Part shown: positions 54,885-64,000 of the stretch, in pieces
Numbering within the stretch: the stretch's first letter is position 1
How the letters are laid out: every line of letters begins with the position of its first letter
Assembly: GCF_000967725.1 (NCBI RefSeq)
Contig: NZ_JXYE01000002.1
Span: 1,488,001-1,552,000 of the forward strand
Length of the DNA: 64,000 nucleotides
Direction: 5' to 3'
From: Loktanella sp. S4079
GTDB taxonomy: Bacteria > Pseudomonadota > Alphaproteobacteria > Rhodobacterales > Rhodobacteraceae
Notes under the pieces: generated by a model
What the model saw: only the letters and a program-made list of their open reading frames with translations
Database searches by the model: none
What the model was told of the DNA's origin: nothing
Translations under genes and position numbers: made by a program

Positions 54885-55910
54885 TCATACAGGCATCAGC
54901 GCCCAGTAATCCAAGTCCAGAAGAACCTCTGGCGCGTATTTTCCGTCTTCGCCGCGCAATACACCAGTCTCGCCCTTGGTCGCTACCAGCCGCAAGCGTA
55001 TTGCGCCGACGCCGGGTGCTGGTGTTTCGGCAATGTCCAAGACCTCGGACCACGCACGTACGGTGTCACCTGCAAAACAGGGGTTTGCGTGCGCGCCGCC
55101 GCTTAGTGCCACGATCATCTGCGCATTTGCCAGACCGTTGAAAGACAGTGCCCGCGCAAGGCTGATCACATGGCCACCGTAAATCAGGCGCTTGCCATCT
55201 GGTCGATTGGTCGCATCAAAATGAACCTTGGCAGTGTTCTGCCACAAGCGCGTCGCGAGCATATGCTCGGCCTCTTCAATGGTGACGCCATCAACGTGAT
55301 CGATCACCTCGCCCACAGAGTAATCCGACAGGCGATGCGGCTCTCCAGCAAGCGCAAAATCGTAGTTCGTGAAATCCAATCCCTTGGGGATCACGAGGTC
55401 TTGGGCCGAAACGGCCTTGGCCAGTTCGGGAATTACGGCTTCGGGCGCTGGCCCTTCGCCGCGTTTGCGCACCATGACCCAACGCACGTAGGACATCAGC
55501 TCTTCGCTGTGTTGATTGCGCCCAGTTGTACGAACCCAGACAACGCCGCTTTTGCCGTTTGAATTCTGCTTGACCCCAATCACCTCTGACGTGGCGGTGA
55601 TCGTATCGCCGGGCCAGAGCGACGTAATCCATCGGCCCTCTGCGTAACCCAAGTTCGCGACAGCGTTCAGCGAAACATCGGGAACGGTTTTCCCAAACAC
55701 CGTGTGGAACGTCACCAGATCATCCAGCGGGCTAAACGGCAGACCGCAGCTTTGCGCAAATTGATCAGAGGAATGTAACGCATGACGCGCGGGATAAAGC
55801 GCGTGGTATAGCGCCCGTTCACCCATCTTGATTGTGCGCGGCACCGCATGGGTGATCACATCACCAACGGCGTAATCTTCGAAAAAGCGGCCTGCGTTTG
55901 TTTTGGTCAT
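54885..55910 (-). CDS. meh: Mesaconyl-CoA hydratase (beta-methylmalyl-CoA dehydratase)
   Basis: A 341-residue protein with two MaoC-like hot-dog domains (residues about 5-165 and 185-335). GRFFEDYAVGDVITHAVPRTI is the MaoC-type opening and GRWITSLWPGDTITATSEVIGVKQN and LIYGGHVISLARALSFNG (each in part) follow. It hydrates mesaconyl-(C1)-CoA to beta-methylmalyl-CoA in the ethylmalonyl-CoA pathway. It overlaps the DUF1737 gene by 4 bp and is the last gene of the four-gene operon that begins with the malyl-CoA enzyme at 57499. Confidence 0.9.
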   Translation of the reverse strand: MTKTNAGRFFEDYAVGDVITHAVPRTIKMGERALYHALYPARHALHSSDQFAQSCGLPFSPLDDLVTFHTVFGKTVPDVSLNAVANLGYAEGRWITSLWPGDTITATSEVIGVKQNSNGKSGVVWVRTTGRNQHSEELMSYVRWVMVRKRGEGPAPEAVIPELAKAVSAQDLVIPKGLDFTNYDFALAGEPHRLSDYSVGEVIDHVDGVTIEEAEHMLATRLWQNTAKVHFDATNRPDGKRLIYGGHVISLARALSFNGLANAQMIVALSGGAHANPCFAGDTVRAWSEVLDIAETPAPGVGAIRLRLVATKGETGVLRGEDGKYAPEVLLDLDYWALMPV

Positions 55911-56110
55911 TGCTGGCCCAACTTCATGTCTGGCGTGTAAGGTGTATCGACATCTTTGGTCACGGCCTGCGCACAACGCATAACCCCATTCGCCTGATCA
56001 AATGCATAAGACGGGCTGCCGTATAGCTCCCACCCCTTTGAGAGCGCTTCTGACACCTTGTGGCAGAATGCTGCGGTGTCGTCCTCGGTGAGTAGTCGAT
56101 AGATTTTCAT
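55907..56110 (-). CDS. DUF1737 domain small protein
   Basis: A 67-residue protein, MKIYRLLTEDDTAAFCHKVS..LSKGWELYGSPSYAFDQANGVMRCAQAV, that fits the DUF1737 family of short proteins with a ferredoxin-like beta-alpha arrangement. Function unknown. It lies 4 bp after the nnrU gene and overlaps meh by 4 bp, so it is part of the malyl-CoA operon. Confidence 0.85.
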   Translation of the reverse strand: MKIYRLLTEDDTAAFCHKVSEALSKGWELYGSPSYAFDQANGVMRCAQAVTKDVDTPYTPDMKLGQQ

Positions 56111-56114
56111 GTTT

Positions 56115-56660
56115 TCATCCAAACGGGTTATAGCCCAGCGCAATATGAACGCCCGCCACACCGGCAAAAACGACAACAGTTGCAACCAAAGCTGTGATTT
56201 CTTTTTTCATGGGTACGGCGGGTGCCGGGGTCCAGTCAGGCTCTGCCCGGTTGATCAGCTGGATTTCAGAGCTCGCCCAAACCAGCAAACCACCGAATAG
56301 AATGAACGACGGCGAGTCGCCGTTTACCAGCAGATGCGCCACCGCCCAAAGCATTACGGCAGTTAACTGCGGGTGGCGGATATATTGCGTAATGCGCGCC
56401 TTTGATCCAGCGGCAGCGAATAGATAGAATACGAGCAACATCAACAGATTGTTGATACCCGTCAGCGCAGGCGAACGCCCCCAATAAAATGTACCGTCCG
56501 AAGCGCGGTAGCCAACGACCATCAGCACCACCCCAATAATCGACCCGGCGGTGACGATAAGCTTGCCTTTGTCGCCCAGCGCTTCGCGGCTTGCCGGCGC
56601 AAGTCGTTTCCAAAAATGAACCCCGGCCCAAAGAACCAGTCCAAGAATGATTAATGTCAT
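56115..56660 (-). CDS. NnrU family membrane protein
   Basis: A 181-residue inner-membrane protein with four or five membrane segments. VAHLLVNGDSPSFILFGGLLVWASSEIQLINR and TQYIRHPQLTAVMLWAV (first in part) match NnrU and the related NnrU-like methyltransferase-fold membrane proteins. NnrU was named from denitrification operons, but relatives in Rhodobacteraceae are usually found with the ethylmalonyl-CoA genes as here. Its role is unknown. The ATG overlaps the malyl-CoA enzyme stop by 4 bp. Confidence 0.85.
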   Translation of the reverse strand: MTLIILGLVLWAGVHFWKRLAPASREALGDKGKLIVTAGSIIGVVLMVVGYRASDGTFYWGRSPALTGINNLLMLLVFYLFAAAGSKARITQYIRHPQLTAVMLWAVAHLLVNGDSPSFILFGGLLVWASSEIQLINRAEPDWTPAPAVPMKKEITALVATVVVFAGVAGVHIALGYNPFG

Positions 56661-57499
56661 GAAGTCTCCAATGCGGCGATGGCGTCAGCTTTCGCTAGCG
56701 TCGCCCGCGCGGTGACAATATGCAAGTTTTCTACGATGCGCCCATCCACTACAGCGACGCCCTGCCCTTCGGCTTCGGCGGTTTCAAAGGCTTCGATCTG
56801 ACGGCGTGCGAGGTCAATTTCATCCTCGCTTGGGCCAAAGGCCGCATTGGTGACGGCCACTTGCGCCGGATGGATGAGCGTTTTCCCGTCAAAGCCCATG
56901 TCACGCCCCTCAGTACATTCGGCGCGCAAACCATCTTCGTCTTTAAACGCGTTGTAGACACCATCAAGTGCGACGATCCCAGCCGCCTTGGCCGCAAGCA
57001 GGCATAGCTGAAGCGAGGTCAACATCGCCGCGCGACCACGGGCGTTCAGGTCTTTGGCCAGATCATTGGTGCCCAGCACGAACCCCTCGATTCGCGGATG
57101 AGCCGCAATGCTGGCAGCATTCAATATCCCTTGCGGCGTTTCCATCATTGCCCAGATAGGCAGGCCCGGTATCAAAGCGGCCAAAGCATCGACATCATCG
57201 GTACTATTTACCTTGGGCAAGAGAACAGCGTCACAATCCATTGTGGCGACTGCGGCGGCATCCCCTGCGCCCCATTCAGTATCAAGTCCATTGATCCGCA
57301 CGACTTTGTATCGCGCCCCATAGCCACCTTGCGCAAGCGCCGATGCCAATGTCTCGCGCGCGGGAAGTTTGGCGTCCGGGGCGACGGCATCTTCTAGGTC
57401 AAATAGAATCGCATCGACTGGCAGCCCGCGCGCCTTATCCAATGCACGATCCTTTGACCCAGGAATATAAAGAGCAGATCGGAAGGGGCGGTTATGCAT
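56657..57499 (-). CDS. mcl2: CitE-like CoA ester lyase, probably (3S)-malyl-CoA thioesterase (Mcl2)
   Basis: A 280-residue HpcH/HpaI-CitE family enzyme. RSALYIPGSKDRALDKA opens it, AILFDLEDAVAPDAK holds the metal-binding acid, KVVRINGLDTEWGAGD the catalytic arginine region, and WAMMETPQGILNA and GFDGKTLIHPAQ complete the site. By length and these segments it looks more like Mcl2, the malyl-CoA thioesterase that completes malate formation, than like Mcl1 (about 318 residues). Position at the head of an operon with mesaconyl-CoA hydratase supports a role in the ethylmalonyl-CoA pathway. ATG 57499 follows GAGGACATGTC. Confidence 0.85.
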   Translation of the reverse strand: MHNRPFRSALYIPGSKDRALDKARGLPVDAILFDLEDAVAPDAKLPARETLASALAQGGYGARYKVVRINGLDTEWGAGDAAAVATMDCDAVLLPKVNSTDDVDALAALIPGLPIWAMMETPQGILNAASIAAHPRIEGFVLGTNDLAKDLNARGRAAMLTSLQLCLLAAKAAGIVALDGVYNAFKDEDGLRAECTEGRDMGFDGKTLIHPAQVAVTNAAFGPSEDEIDLARRQIEAFETAEAEGQGVAVVDGRIVENLHIVTARATLAKADAIAALETS

Positions 57500-57518
57500 G
57501 ACATGTCCTCGCAATATT

Positions 57519-57579
57519 GTTGCGCATTAAAGGGCATATTTTGAATGATAGTTCAATTACAATTTTGCCGCAGTGCGGC
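57519..57579 (-). promoter_or_regulatory. Control region of the malyl-CoA operon
   Basis: GTTGCGCA at 57519-57526 recalls the ccr and ecm sites. TTGAA(N6)TTCAA at 57541-57556 is an inverted repeat, and GCCGCA-G-TGCGGC at 57567-57579 is a 13-bp palindrome. Any of these could be an operator. The region is AT-rich between them. Confidence 0.3.
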
Positions 57580-57663
57580 GAATTACGAGAAAAGTAACCT
57601 TACGTTAACGAATTAACGGTTTAGTTACTCGTAGCTTAATGACCACCACTCACGCCCACGTTA

Positions 57664-57978
57664 ATGATGAAACCGATCGTTTTTTATCTGCCCGTGTTCT
57701 TGGGCTCGATCTTTGTCGCCTGCCATGACGCGCAGGCGGCGGCGACATGCGCCCCGTTTGATCAGATCGCCGCAAGGCTAGACTCCGCGTTTGGCGAACG
57801 TCTGCACCGTCAGGATATCGCGGCGAACGGGACTGTCTCGTCCATATTTGTTGCACCGGCCACAGGTAGTTGGACGATCACAACGACAAAGTCCGGACAA
57901 CTGACCTGCCTATCGGAAGCCGGTCAAGCATTTGATATAAAATACAGAAACACAAGTCTGCGCACGTCAAATCTATGA
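57664..57978 (+). CDS. Small secreted protein of unknown function
   Basis: A 104-residue frame with a good signal peptide (FYLPVFLGSIFVACHDAQA-AA) and a mature part of about 80 residues containing two cysteines (TCAPFDQ and LTCLSE) that may pair. FVAPATGSWTITTTKSGQLTCLSEAGQAF looks like a beta-rich secreted domain common in alphaproteobacterial hypothetical proteins (quoted in part). ATG 57664 or 57667 are equally possible. It stands alone. Confidence 0.65.
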   Translation: MMKPIVFYLPVFLGSIFVACHDAQAAATCAPFDQIAARLDSAFGERLHRQDIAANGTVSSIFVAPATGSWTITTTKSGQLTCLSEAGQAFDIKYRNTSLRTSNL

Positions 57979-58092
57979 CAGGGTGAAAATTTTTTACTTT
58001 CTATGCAACCCAAATCGCTCTGAATTGTTTTCCTATCACAAGGCGACAGCAACACGTTGCGACCGCCATCACAGATTGTGAAAGGAAACAAA

Positions 58093-58722
58093 ATGAAACG
58101 CATGATGACAACAACAGCCCTGACGCTTTTGGTTGGTACAGCCGGTTTTGCACAAAGCGACTTGAATACAAGCGCTGATGCTGAAATCACTGCGCAGGCT
58201 GACGGCTCTACCGTTTCAATGGAGCATGACCTGAACGCTGACGCAGAAACAACGTTGTTCGATGACGCAGGTAACGCATTGGCCGAAGCTGGCGAAAGCA
58301 TCAAATCTGGTGCAGAGGCTACAGGTAACGCCATCGCCAACGCCGCCGACAAAGTTGGCGCCGAGGCAGACGCATTTATCGCCGAAACGAACGAAACCTT
58401 GACCAGCCCAATGATCGAGAACGGTTCGATGATCTCAGCGCAGGCGGATGTCATGGTCGCGGGCGATCTGGAAGGTGCCGTTGTCTATGACGAAACCGAT
58501 GCCGAGATCGGCGAGGTCAGCGAAATCATTCTTTCTGCGGATGGTACAGCCGAGAAAGCCGTAATTGACGTAGGCGGCTTTATCGGGATTGGCGAAAAAT
58601 CTGTCGCGGTTCCATTCGAAGAGCTGGCCCTGCTGAAGACAGAGGCCGATGGCGAGATCTTTGTCTATGTCGCTGCAACCAAAGAAGAACTGGAAGCAAT
58701 GCCAGAATTCGAAGCGAGCTAA
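58093..58722 (+). CDS. PRC-barrel domain exported protein
   Basis: A 209-residue protein with a signal peptide (MKRMMTTTALTLLVGTAGFA-QS), an Ala/Asp/Glu-rich, probably helical central part (residues 25-115, with repeats of the kind NAIANAADKVGAEADAF), and a C-terminal PRC-barrel (residues about 125-195): LEGAVVYDETDAEIGEVSEIIL and VPFEELALLKTEADGEIFVYV. PRC-barrels are small adaptor domains; periplasmic ones are common in roseobacters with unknown roles. AAAGGAAAC precedes ATG 58093. Confidence 0.8.
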   Translation: MKRMMTTTALTLLVGTAGFAQSDLNTSADAEITAQADGSTVSMEHDLNADAETTLFDDAGNALAEAGESIKSGAEATGNAIANAADKVGAEADAFIAETNETLTSPMIENGSMISAQADVMVAGDLEGAVVYDETDAEIGEVSEIILSADGTAEKAVIDVGGFIGIGEKSVAVPFEELALLKTEADGEIFVYVAATKEELEAMPEFEAS

Positions 58723-58729
58723 TCGCTTT

Positions 58730-58759
58730 CTTAGCCCCCGGCCTAGGCTGGGGGCTAAG
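58730..58759. terminator. Hairpin between convergent PRC and TauE/SafE genes
   Basis: A perfect 10-bp stem CTTAGCCCCC(N10)GGGGGCTAAG. It lies 7 bp after the PRC gene stop, and its right arm contains the stop codon of the convergent gene (58755-58757). No long T-run follows, so it is terminator-like rather than classical. Confidence 0.65.
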
Positions 58760-59510
58760 CCACTGCCACCCATATCAATCGCACCCCAGTCACAACGAGC
58801 AAAATATAGCTCAGTGCAAAGAATGCTCTTTCGGGAACATAGTCATGTGCGCGTACACCGATCCACGCACCAATCAGCGCAAAAGGAGCGAGCAGCAGGC
58901 TCCCCAGTAGCGTGTTCCACGTAAAGATGCCTAAGAATGCATAGGGCGCGACCTTCATCCAGTTCACGGCCCAAAATGTAATGACTGTCGTCGCCTGATA
59001 GGCCGTTTTACTCAGCCCCTGTGACAACAAAAAGACCGCAGTTGGAGGCCCACCCGCGTGGCTGACAAAGCTGGTGAACCCACCAACTAGCCCCGCCCCC
59101 CATGCAAAGGGGCGTGAAAATGGCATCTGCTCGATCCTGAGCCACCCTTGGGCCCGCGCAAGTTGAAACGCGACAAACCCCAAGCAGATTGCGCCGATCA
59201 ACAACCGAAAGAAATCGGCATCCACGGCCGTGTAGACCCAAGCCGCCAGTGCAACGCCCGGTATCGCCCCAAGGATCATCCCCTTTGCAGATGGCGTGTG
59301 CCATTTCCCCCAGTAGGGCTTTAAAGTCGCGACATCGATCAACATAAACAGTGGCAAGATCACCGCCAGCGCTGCCCCCGGCGGCACCACAAGTGCGAGA
59401 ATCGCCCCACCAACAAAGGCGGCACCGGACCCGAAACCACCTTTAGAAATCCCTCCAAACATGATCGCAGGCGCCCCAACAATGAAAAAATGCCAGTCAA
59501 ATTCAATCAC
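58755..59510 (-). CDS. TauE/SafE family sulfite exporter-like membrane protein
   Basis: A 251-residue membrane protein with about eight segments. APAIMFGGISKGGFGSGAAF and VGGFTSFVSHAGGPPTAVFLLSQGL (in part) are the paired family signatures, and differ from the paralogue at 37386, which keeps GVGGG in both halves. It belongs to the short, single-gene branch without a TIGR02186 partner. The start is GTG 59510, supported by AGGAG 7 bp upstream; the ORF track's apparent ATG start at 59540 lacks such a site. Confidence 0.85.
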   Translation of the reverse strand: MIEFDWHFFIVGAPAIMFGGISKGGFGSGAAFVGGAILALVVPPGAALAVILPLFMLIDVATLKPYWGKWHTPSAKGMILGAIPGVALAAWVYTAVDADFFRLLIGAICLGFVAFQLARAQGWLRIEQMPFSRPFAWGAGLVGGFTSFVSHAGGPPTAVFLLSQGLSKTAYQATTVITFWAVNWMKVAPYAFLGIFTWNTLLGSLLLAPFALIGAWIGVRAHDYVPERAFFALSYILLVVTGVRLIWVAVA

Positions 59511-59583
59511 CTGCCTGCTCCTGAAATACCTTGAATTCATCCTTCGTTAGCGCCTTACAGGCTATCAAACCAGTCTCAAATAA

Positions 59584-60632
<1,049 letters not shown>

Positions 60633-60633
<1 letters not shown>

Positions 60634-62213
60634 TGACAGCGCCGCTTCCCAACATAGCATCCTTGTGGATTGGGAAGCGGCTTAGCTTCCTAGAGATTTT
60701 GTGCCTGAAGTCATTCGCTGACGCAGGACATCACGTTACCCTTTATACTTACGGCGAGCTCGAAAATCCGCCCGAATTTTGTGAAATTCGGGATGCCCGT
60801 GAAATCTGGGATAACGACAAAATCATCATTCACCATCAACGGCAGTCCCCTGCAATCCATAGTGATATCTGGCGCCTCAAGTTGATGCAGAAGTCTGACG
60901 CAATCTGGGTCGACACAGATGCCTACTGTCTACGACCGTTTACAGTCACAAATGGCTATTTGGTAGGGCTGCAGGACAAGCGCGGCGTCGCAAACGGCGT
61001 ACTCCGACTTCCCAAAGATAGCCCTGCGTTGCGCGCTTTCGACGATTTTCTATCTACGCCCGGAACATTGCCCCCTTGGTGGCGACCAAAGGATAAAGAC
61101 GCCTTTGCAGCGACTGGATTGACGCCAGATTTTGGTAATTTCAAGTGGGGAACGACTGGTCCCGCTGGCCTCAACCACTTTATGAAACAATCGAGTGAGA
61201 TCGAACACGCACTACCACCGCATGTTCTCTATCCGTTACCACAAACCAGGAAGAGCGTACCACTTCGCTCGCCAAGTATTGCTGAATCCTTTATCAAAGA
61301 CGACACGATCTCAGTGCATTTTTATGCCACTGGGTTTCGGAAACATATTGCTTCTGGCACCATCCCACCTGAGAGTTATCTGGCTCATCTCGCTGAAAAG
61401 CACGGGATTTCGGCACCAACTGCGCCGTCACCAGTTGTGAAAACTGCCGAGGTTGGATTGCCGAAACAAGCCGACAAAAAATGGCAACGGCGCAATAGGC
61501 GCATTGCTCAACGGCTTGTATTTGATATCCTTGCTAGGGCACGGTCCGAAAACGGCGGGCGCTTGAAGTATGTGCAAGTGGGTGCAAATGATGGCCGACT
61601 GGCCGATCCACTATTTGCGCACGCCAAAGATCATAACTTTGATGGCCTGCTCATTGAACCGTCACCAATCTACTATGAATCGCTCACCCAACTCTACGGA
61701 CAGCAGCCTCATATTGAAACGCTCAATGTCGGCGTCGCCGAAGAGCGAGGCACACTGACACTACACCAGTTGCACCCTTTGCATCAGGGTTCATTCCCGA
61801 ATTGGGCAAGGGGCTGCGCGTCGATGCATCGCGATGTGTTGGTCAGATCTCTATCTGCGGTAGGTGACGTTAACGATGAAATGATCCTAAGCGTCGATGT
61901 TCCCGTCGACCGGCTTGATCGCATTTTAGAAGCACATGATGCCCTAAGCGCTGACATCCTCATCATTGACGTGGAAGGTTACGAGGCCAACATCTTTCGC
62001 AGTTTTTCGCTTAAGTCGTTCCGACCTATCGTAATTATGTTCGAGTTTACACAGATCACAGACGCCGATGCCACAGAGATTCACGCGAATTTGGCTCGAA
62101 ATGGATACAGAATGTACCCGATGAACAATGACGTGATCGCGATCAGAAATGACTGGCTACCACAAAGCATCGTAGACACCTTTGCATTGCTGTCGATAGC
62201 AGAGTGGGAATAG
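60633..62213 (+). CDS. Glycosyltransferase-FkbM methyltransferase fusion protein
   Basis: A 526-residue two-domain protein. Residues about 1-265 resemble DXD-type (Gly_transf_sug/capsule) glycosyltransferases: SLWIGKRLSFLEILCLKSF, HSDIWRLKLM and the DTD motif in IWVDTDAYCLRPF. Residues about 300-500 match FkbM methyltransferases, with the SAM loop YVQVGANDG and the later LIIDVEGYEANIF. It would transfer a sugar and methylate a sugar or glycan, perhaps on a surface polysaccharide. ATG overlaps the mdh stop by one base and no ribosome binding site is seen, which implies coupling. No other polysaccharide genes are nearby; transfer into the mdh-suc locus is likely. Confidence 0.8.
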
Positions 62214-62469
62214 CAGTTTACCCGTTTGGAGATTGCTTTCGCGTTTGACTGCAAAATTCTAAACAGCCCGCCGACAGCGACTATTTGACCTGTCTAAAGT
62301 TCCTACACGTGCAGCTAGCATCTGAAATTGATTGCCGTGTCTGATCGCTGCACTACAGGGGCTGAAATCTCTCCGCTCGGATCGCAACGCACTGTTTGTC
62401 ACGTCCGGCATCAGCAAACTCGCGAACCAAACTCGGACATGATTCTCAAGTAGCATCGCAACTGAGGTG
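62214..62469. other. Intergenic DNA without recognisable gene
   Basis: About 255 bp between the fusion gene and the sucC operator. A 73-codon frame on the minus strand (62259-62480) reads into the operator and has no ribosome binding site or family resemblance. I see no hairpin terminator for the fusion gene. The piece may be the remaining trace of the insertion that brought that gene. Confidence 0.5.
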
Positions 62470-62505
62470 TTTGTGATCACACCATTTTACGGTGTGATCA
62501 CAAAT
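62470..62505 (+). promoter_or_regulatory. Paired TGTGATCACA operator upstream of sucC
   Basis: TGTGATCACA occurs at 62472-62481 and again at 62493-62502, starts 21 bp apart, with TT before and AAAT after, forming a larger dyad whose inner arms extend to CACC and GGTG. It has the same sequence, spacing and outer flanks as the pair at 53879-53914 ahead of sdhC. It ends 100 bp ahead of the sucC start. Confidence 0.7.
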
Positions 62506-62601
62506 GTTCGATTATCCGCCAATCTGACATTTTTCAGTTACAAAACGTTCATTCCTTGTGCTTTAGATGGGGCAACCGAAGCCAAAACTGGATATGTGAT
62601 C

Positions 62602-63795
62602 ATGAACATCCACGAATATCAGGCCAAAGCACTGCTCCGCAGCTATGGCGCACCTGTTTCCGACGGCCGCCCCGTGACGCGCGCCGAAGATGCCAAAACT
62701 GCCGCAGGCGAACTTGATGGCCCATTATGGGTTGTTAAGGCACAGATCCACGCTGGTGGCCGTGGCAAGGGTAAATTCAAAGAAGCCGACGCTGGTGAAG
62801 CAGGCGGCGTACGCCTTGCAAAATCCGTCGAAGAAGCTGCTGAAGAAGCTAAGAAGATGCTTGGCCGCACATTGGTCACGCACCAAACTGGTCCAGTCGG
62901 CAAGCAAGTTAACCGTATCTACATCGAAGACGGTTCTGGCATTGAAACTGAACTCTACCTTGCCCTGCTCGTTGACCGCGCAACTAGCCGCATCGGCTTT
63001 GTCTGCTCGACCGAAGGCGGCATGGACATCGAAGAAGTTGCAGCAAGCACTCCTGAGAAAATCCTGAACTTCACTGTTGATCCTGCAACAGGTTACCAGC
63101 CCTTCCACGGCCGCCGCGTTGCATTTGCGCTGGGTCTGAAAGGTCAGCAAATCAAACAATGCGTCCAACTGATGGGTCAGCTTTATACAGCATTTGTCGA
63201 AAAAGACATGGAAATGCTGGAAATCAACCCGCTGATCGTCACTGACGAGGGCAACCTCAAGGTGCTCGACGCCAAGGTCGCATTCGACGGTAACGCGATC
63301 TACCGCCACGCTGACATCGCCGCCCTGCGCGACGAAACAGAAGAAGACCCCAAAGAACTGGCAGCGTCCAAGTTCGACCTGAACTACATCGCGCTTGACG
63401 GTGAAATCGGCTGCATGGTGAACGGTGCGGGTCTGGCGATGGCCACAATGGACATCATCAAACTCTACGGTGCTGAACCCGCCAACTTCCTTGACGTAGG
63501 CGGCGGCGCGACCAAAGAAAAAGTAACCGAAGCGTTCAAGATCATCACATCTGATCCAAACGTCAAAGGCATCCTCGTGAACATCTTTGGCGGCATCATG
63601 CGCTGCGACGTCATCGCCGAAGGCGTGGTTGCTGCAGTCAAAGAAGTCGGCCTAGAAGTACCGCTGGTTGTCCGCCTCGAAGGTACTAACGTGGAAAAAG
63701 GCAAAGAGATCATCAACACCTCTGGCCTGAACGTGATTGCTGCTGACGACCTGAAAGACGGCGCACAGAAAATCGTGAAAGCCGTCAAAGGGTAA
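62602..63795 (+). CDS. sucC: Succinate-CoA ligase (ADP-forming) beta subunit
   Basis: A 397-residue ATP-grasp subunit. [41 protein letters not shown] and the C-terminal CoA-side segment [17 protein letters not shown] (first two in part) are diagnostic. With SucD it converts succinyl-CoA to succinate with ATP formation. The open frame continues to 62467 through the operator; ATG 62602 is the family start, though only GATATGTGATC stands before it. Followed by sucD after 57 bp, which holds a palindromic repeat. Confidence 0.97.
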   Translation: MNIHEYQAKALLRSYGAPVSDGRPVTRAEDAKTAAGELDGPLWVVKAQIHAGGRGKGKFKEADAGEAGGVRLAKSVEEAAEEAKKMLGRTLVTHQTGPVGKQVNRIYIEDGSGIETELYLALLVDRATSRIGFVCSTEGGMDIEEVAASTPEKILNFTVDPATGYQPFHGRRVAFALGLKGQQIKQCVQLMGQLYTAFVEKDMEMLEINPLIVTDEGNLKVLDAKVAFDGNAIYRHADIAALRDETEEDPKELAASKFDLNYIALDGEIGCMVNGAGLAMATMDIIKLYGAEPANFLDVGGGATKEKVTEAFKIITSDPNVKGILVNIFGGIMRCDVIAEGVVAAVKEVGLEVPLVVRLEGTNVEKGKEIINTSGLNVIAADDLKDGAQKIVKAVKG

Positions 63796-63799
63796 CTCT

Positions 63800-63822
63800 G
63801 TAGGGTGGATCTAGATCCACCT
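63800..63822. repeat. Palindromic element, copy 2, between sucC and sucD
   Basis: GTAGGG then the perfect 18-bp palindrome GGTGGATCTAGATCCACC (63804-63821), then TTC. It shares the GTAGGGTGGAT arm with the palindrome at 7807-7832; the right arm here has lost the terminal CTAC. It sits 5 bp after the sucC stop and 30 bp before sucD, where it might set the relative level of the two messages. Confidence 0.7.
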
Positions 63823-63852
63823 TCATTGCTAGATTTCTAAGGAGCCACACAC

Positions 63853-64000
63853 ATGGCCATTCTCGTAAACGAAAACACTAAAGTCATCTGTCAGGGTCTG
63901 ACCGGCTCTCAGGGGACATTCCACTCTGAACAAGCCATTGCTTATGGCACCAAAATGGTTGGCGGCGTGACGCCCGGCAAAGGTGGTCAAACGCACCTTG
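63853..64000 (+). CDS. sucD: Succinate-CoA ligase alpha subunit, N-terminal part
   Basis: 49 residues are visible before the window ends: [20 protein letters not shown], then [25 protein letters not shown]. This is the CoA-binding domain start of SucD, with [10 protein letters not shown] as the CoA phosphate loop. AAGGAGCC precedes the ATG. It pairs with sucC immediately upstream. Confidence 0.95.
   Translation, partial: MAILVNENTKVICQGLTGSQGTFHSEQAIAYGTKMVGGVTPGKGGQTHL

Noticed and set aside
57601..57630. TTAACG repeats as a CtrA site before the small secreted protein gene
   Set aside because: The half-site spacing (4 and 8 bp) does not fit TTAA-N7-TTAA.
62259..62480. 73-codon minus-strand frame before sucC
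   Set aside because: No ribosome binding site, ends of the frame lie in the operator, and no recognisable sequence.

Overview
The window is chromosomal DNA from an alphaproteobacterium of the order Rhodobacterales, most likely a roseobacter (Octadecabacter/Loktanella/Yoonia-like). This rests on protein character and gene sets: RpoHII-type sigma factor, ethylmalonyl-CoA pathway enzymes, a TauE/SafE plus TIGR02186 pair, a MoeB with a membrane N-terminus, an HvrA-type H-NS protein, and an sdh ... mdh-sucCD block. The genus is inference. Coding density is high, many genes overlap by 4 bp, and I see no tRNA, rRNA, CRISPR array, prophage or intact insertion sequence.

Layout. 1-9.9 kb: end of a GNAT acetyltransferase, a small membrane protein, a dimethylglycine dehydrogenase-like flavoprotein, a class 3 lipase, an unknown membrane-anchored protein, a D-2-hydroxyacid dehydrogenase, an SH3b protein, a CDF cation exporter and an M3 oligopeptidase. 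9.9-14.3 kb: a polar amino acid ABC permease and binding protein without an adjacent ATPase, then moeB-dut-coaBC. 14.3-18.7 kb: rpoHII, cobU, a histidine phosphatase, a GST and comM. 18.7-29.1 kb: gshB, yraN-rsmI divergent from an LpoA-like lipoprotein, glnD, murJ, a rhomboid lacking its catalytic residues, trpS, and a universal stress protein. 29.1-30.8 kb: nfu-tsaB-rimI. 31-37.3 kb: a complete BMP-type nucleoside importer (binding protein, ATPase, two permeases) with a purine-nucleoside phosphorylase and an unrecognised 140-residue protein between the permeases. 37.4-42.4 kb: TauE/SafE-TIGR02186, an SDR and a RecD-like helicase, then a LuxR-type regulator behind a small overlapping gene.

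42.6-64 kb is a central-carbon district. It holds crotonyl-CoA carboxylase/reductase, ethylmalonyl-CoA mutase, and an operon of malyl-CoA thioesterase/lyase, NnrU, DUF1737 and mesaconyl-CoA hydratase. Around these lie the TCA genes sdhCDA-(two lipoproteins)-sdhB, mdh and sucC-sucD. Together they fit acetyl-CoA assimilation through the ethylmalonyl-CoA pathway, with succinyl-CoA and malate entering the TCA cycle. A glycosyltransferase-FkbM methyltransferase fusion sits between mdh and sucC and is translationally coupled to mdh.

The most interesting non-coding signal is a paired operator. Two TGTGATCACA palindromes exactly 21 bp apart occur upstream of sdhC and again upstream of sucC, which suggests one unidentified regulator for both TCA operons. 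Other candidate signals are an Irr-like box at nfu, CtrA-like sites at comM, PhaR-like sites at ccr, an inverted repeat that can pair with the deoD ribosome binding site, and two copies of a GGTGGAT..ATCCACC palindrome. All site assignments were made by eye from the sequence and from memory of published consensus motifs.
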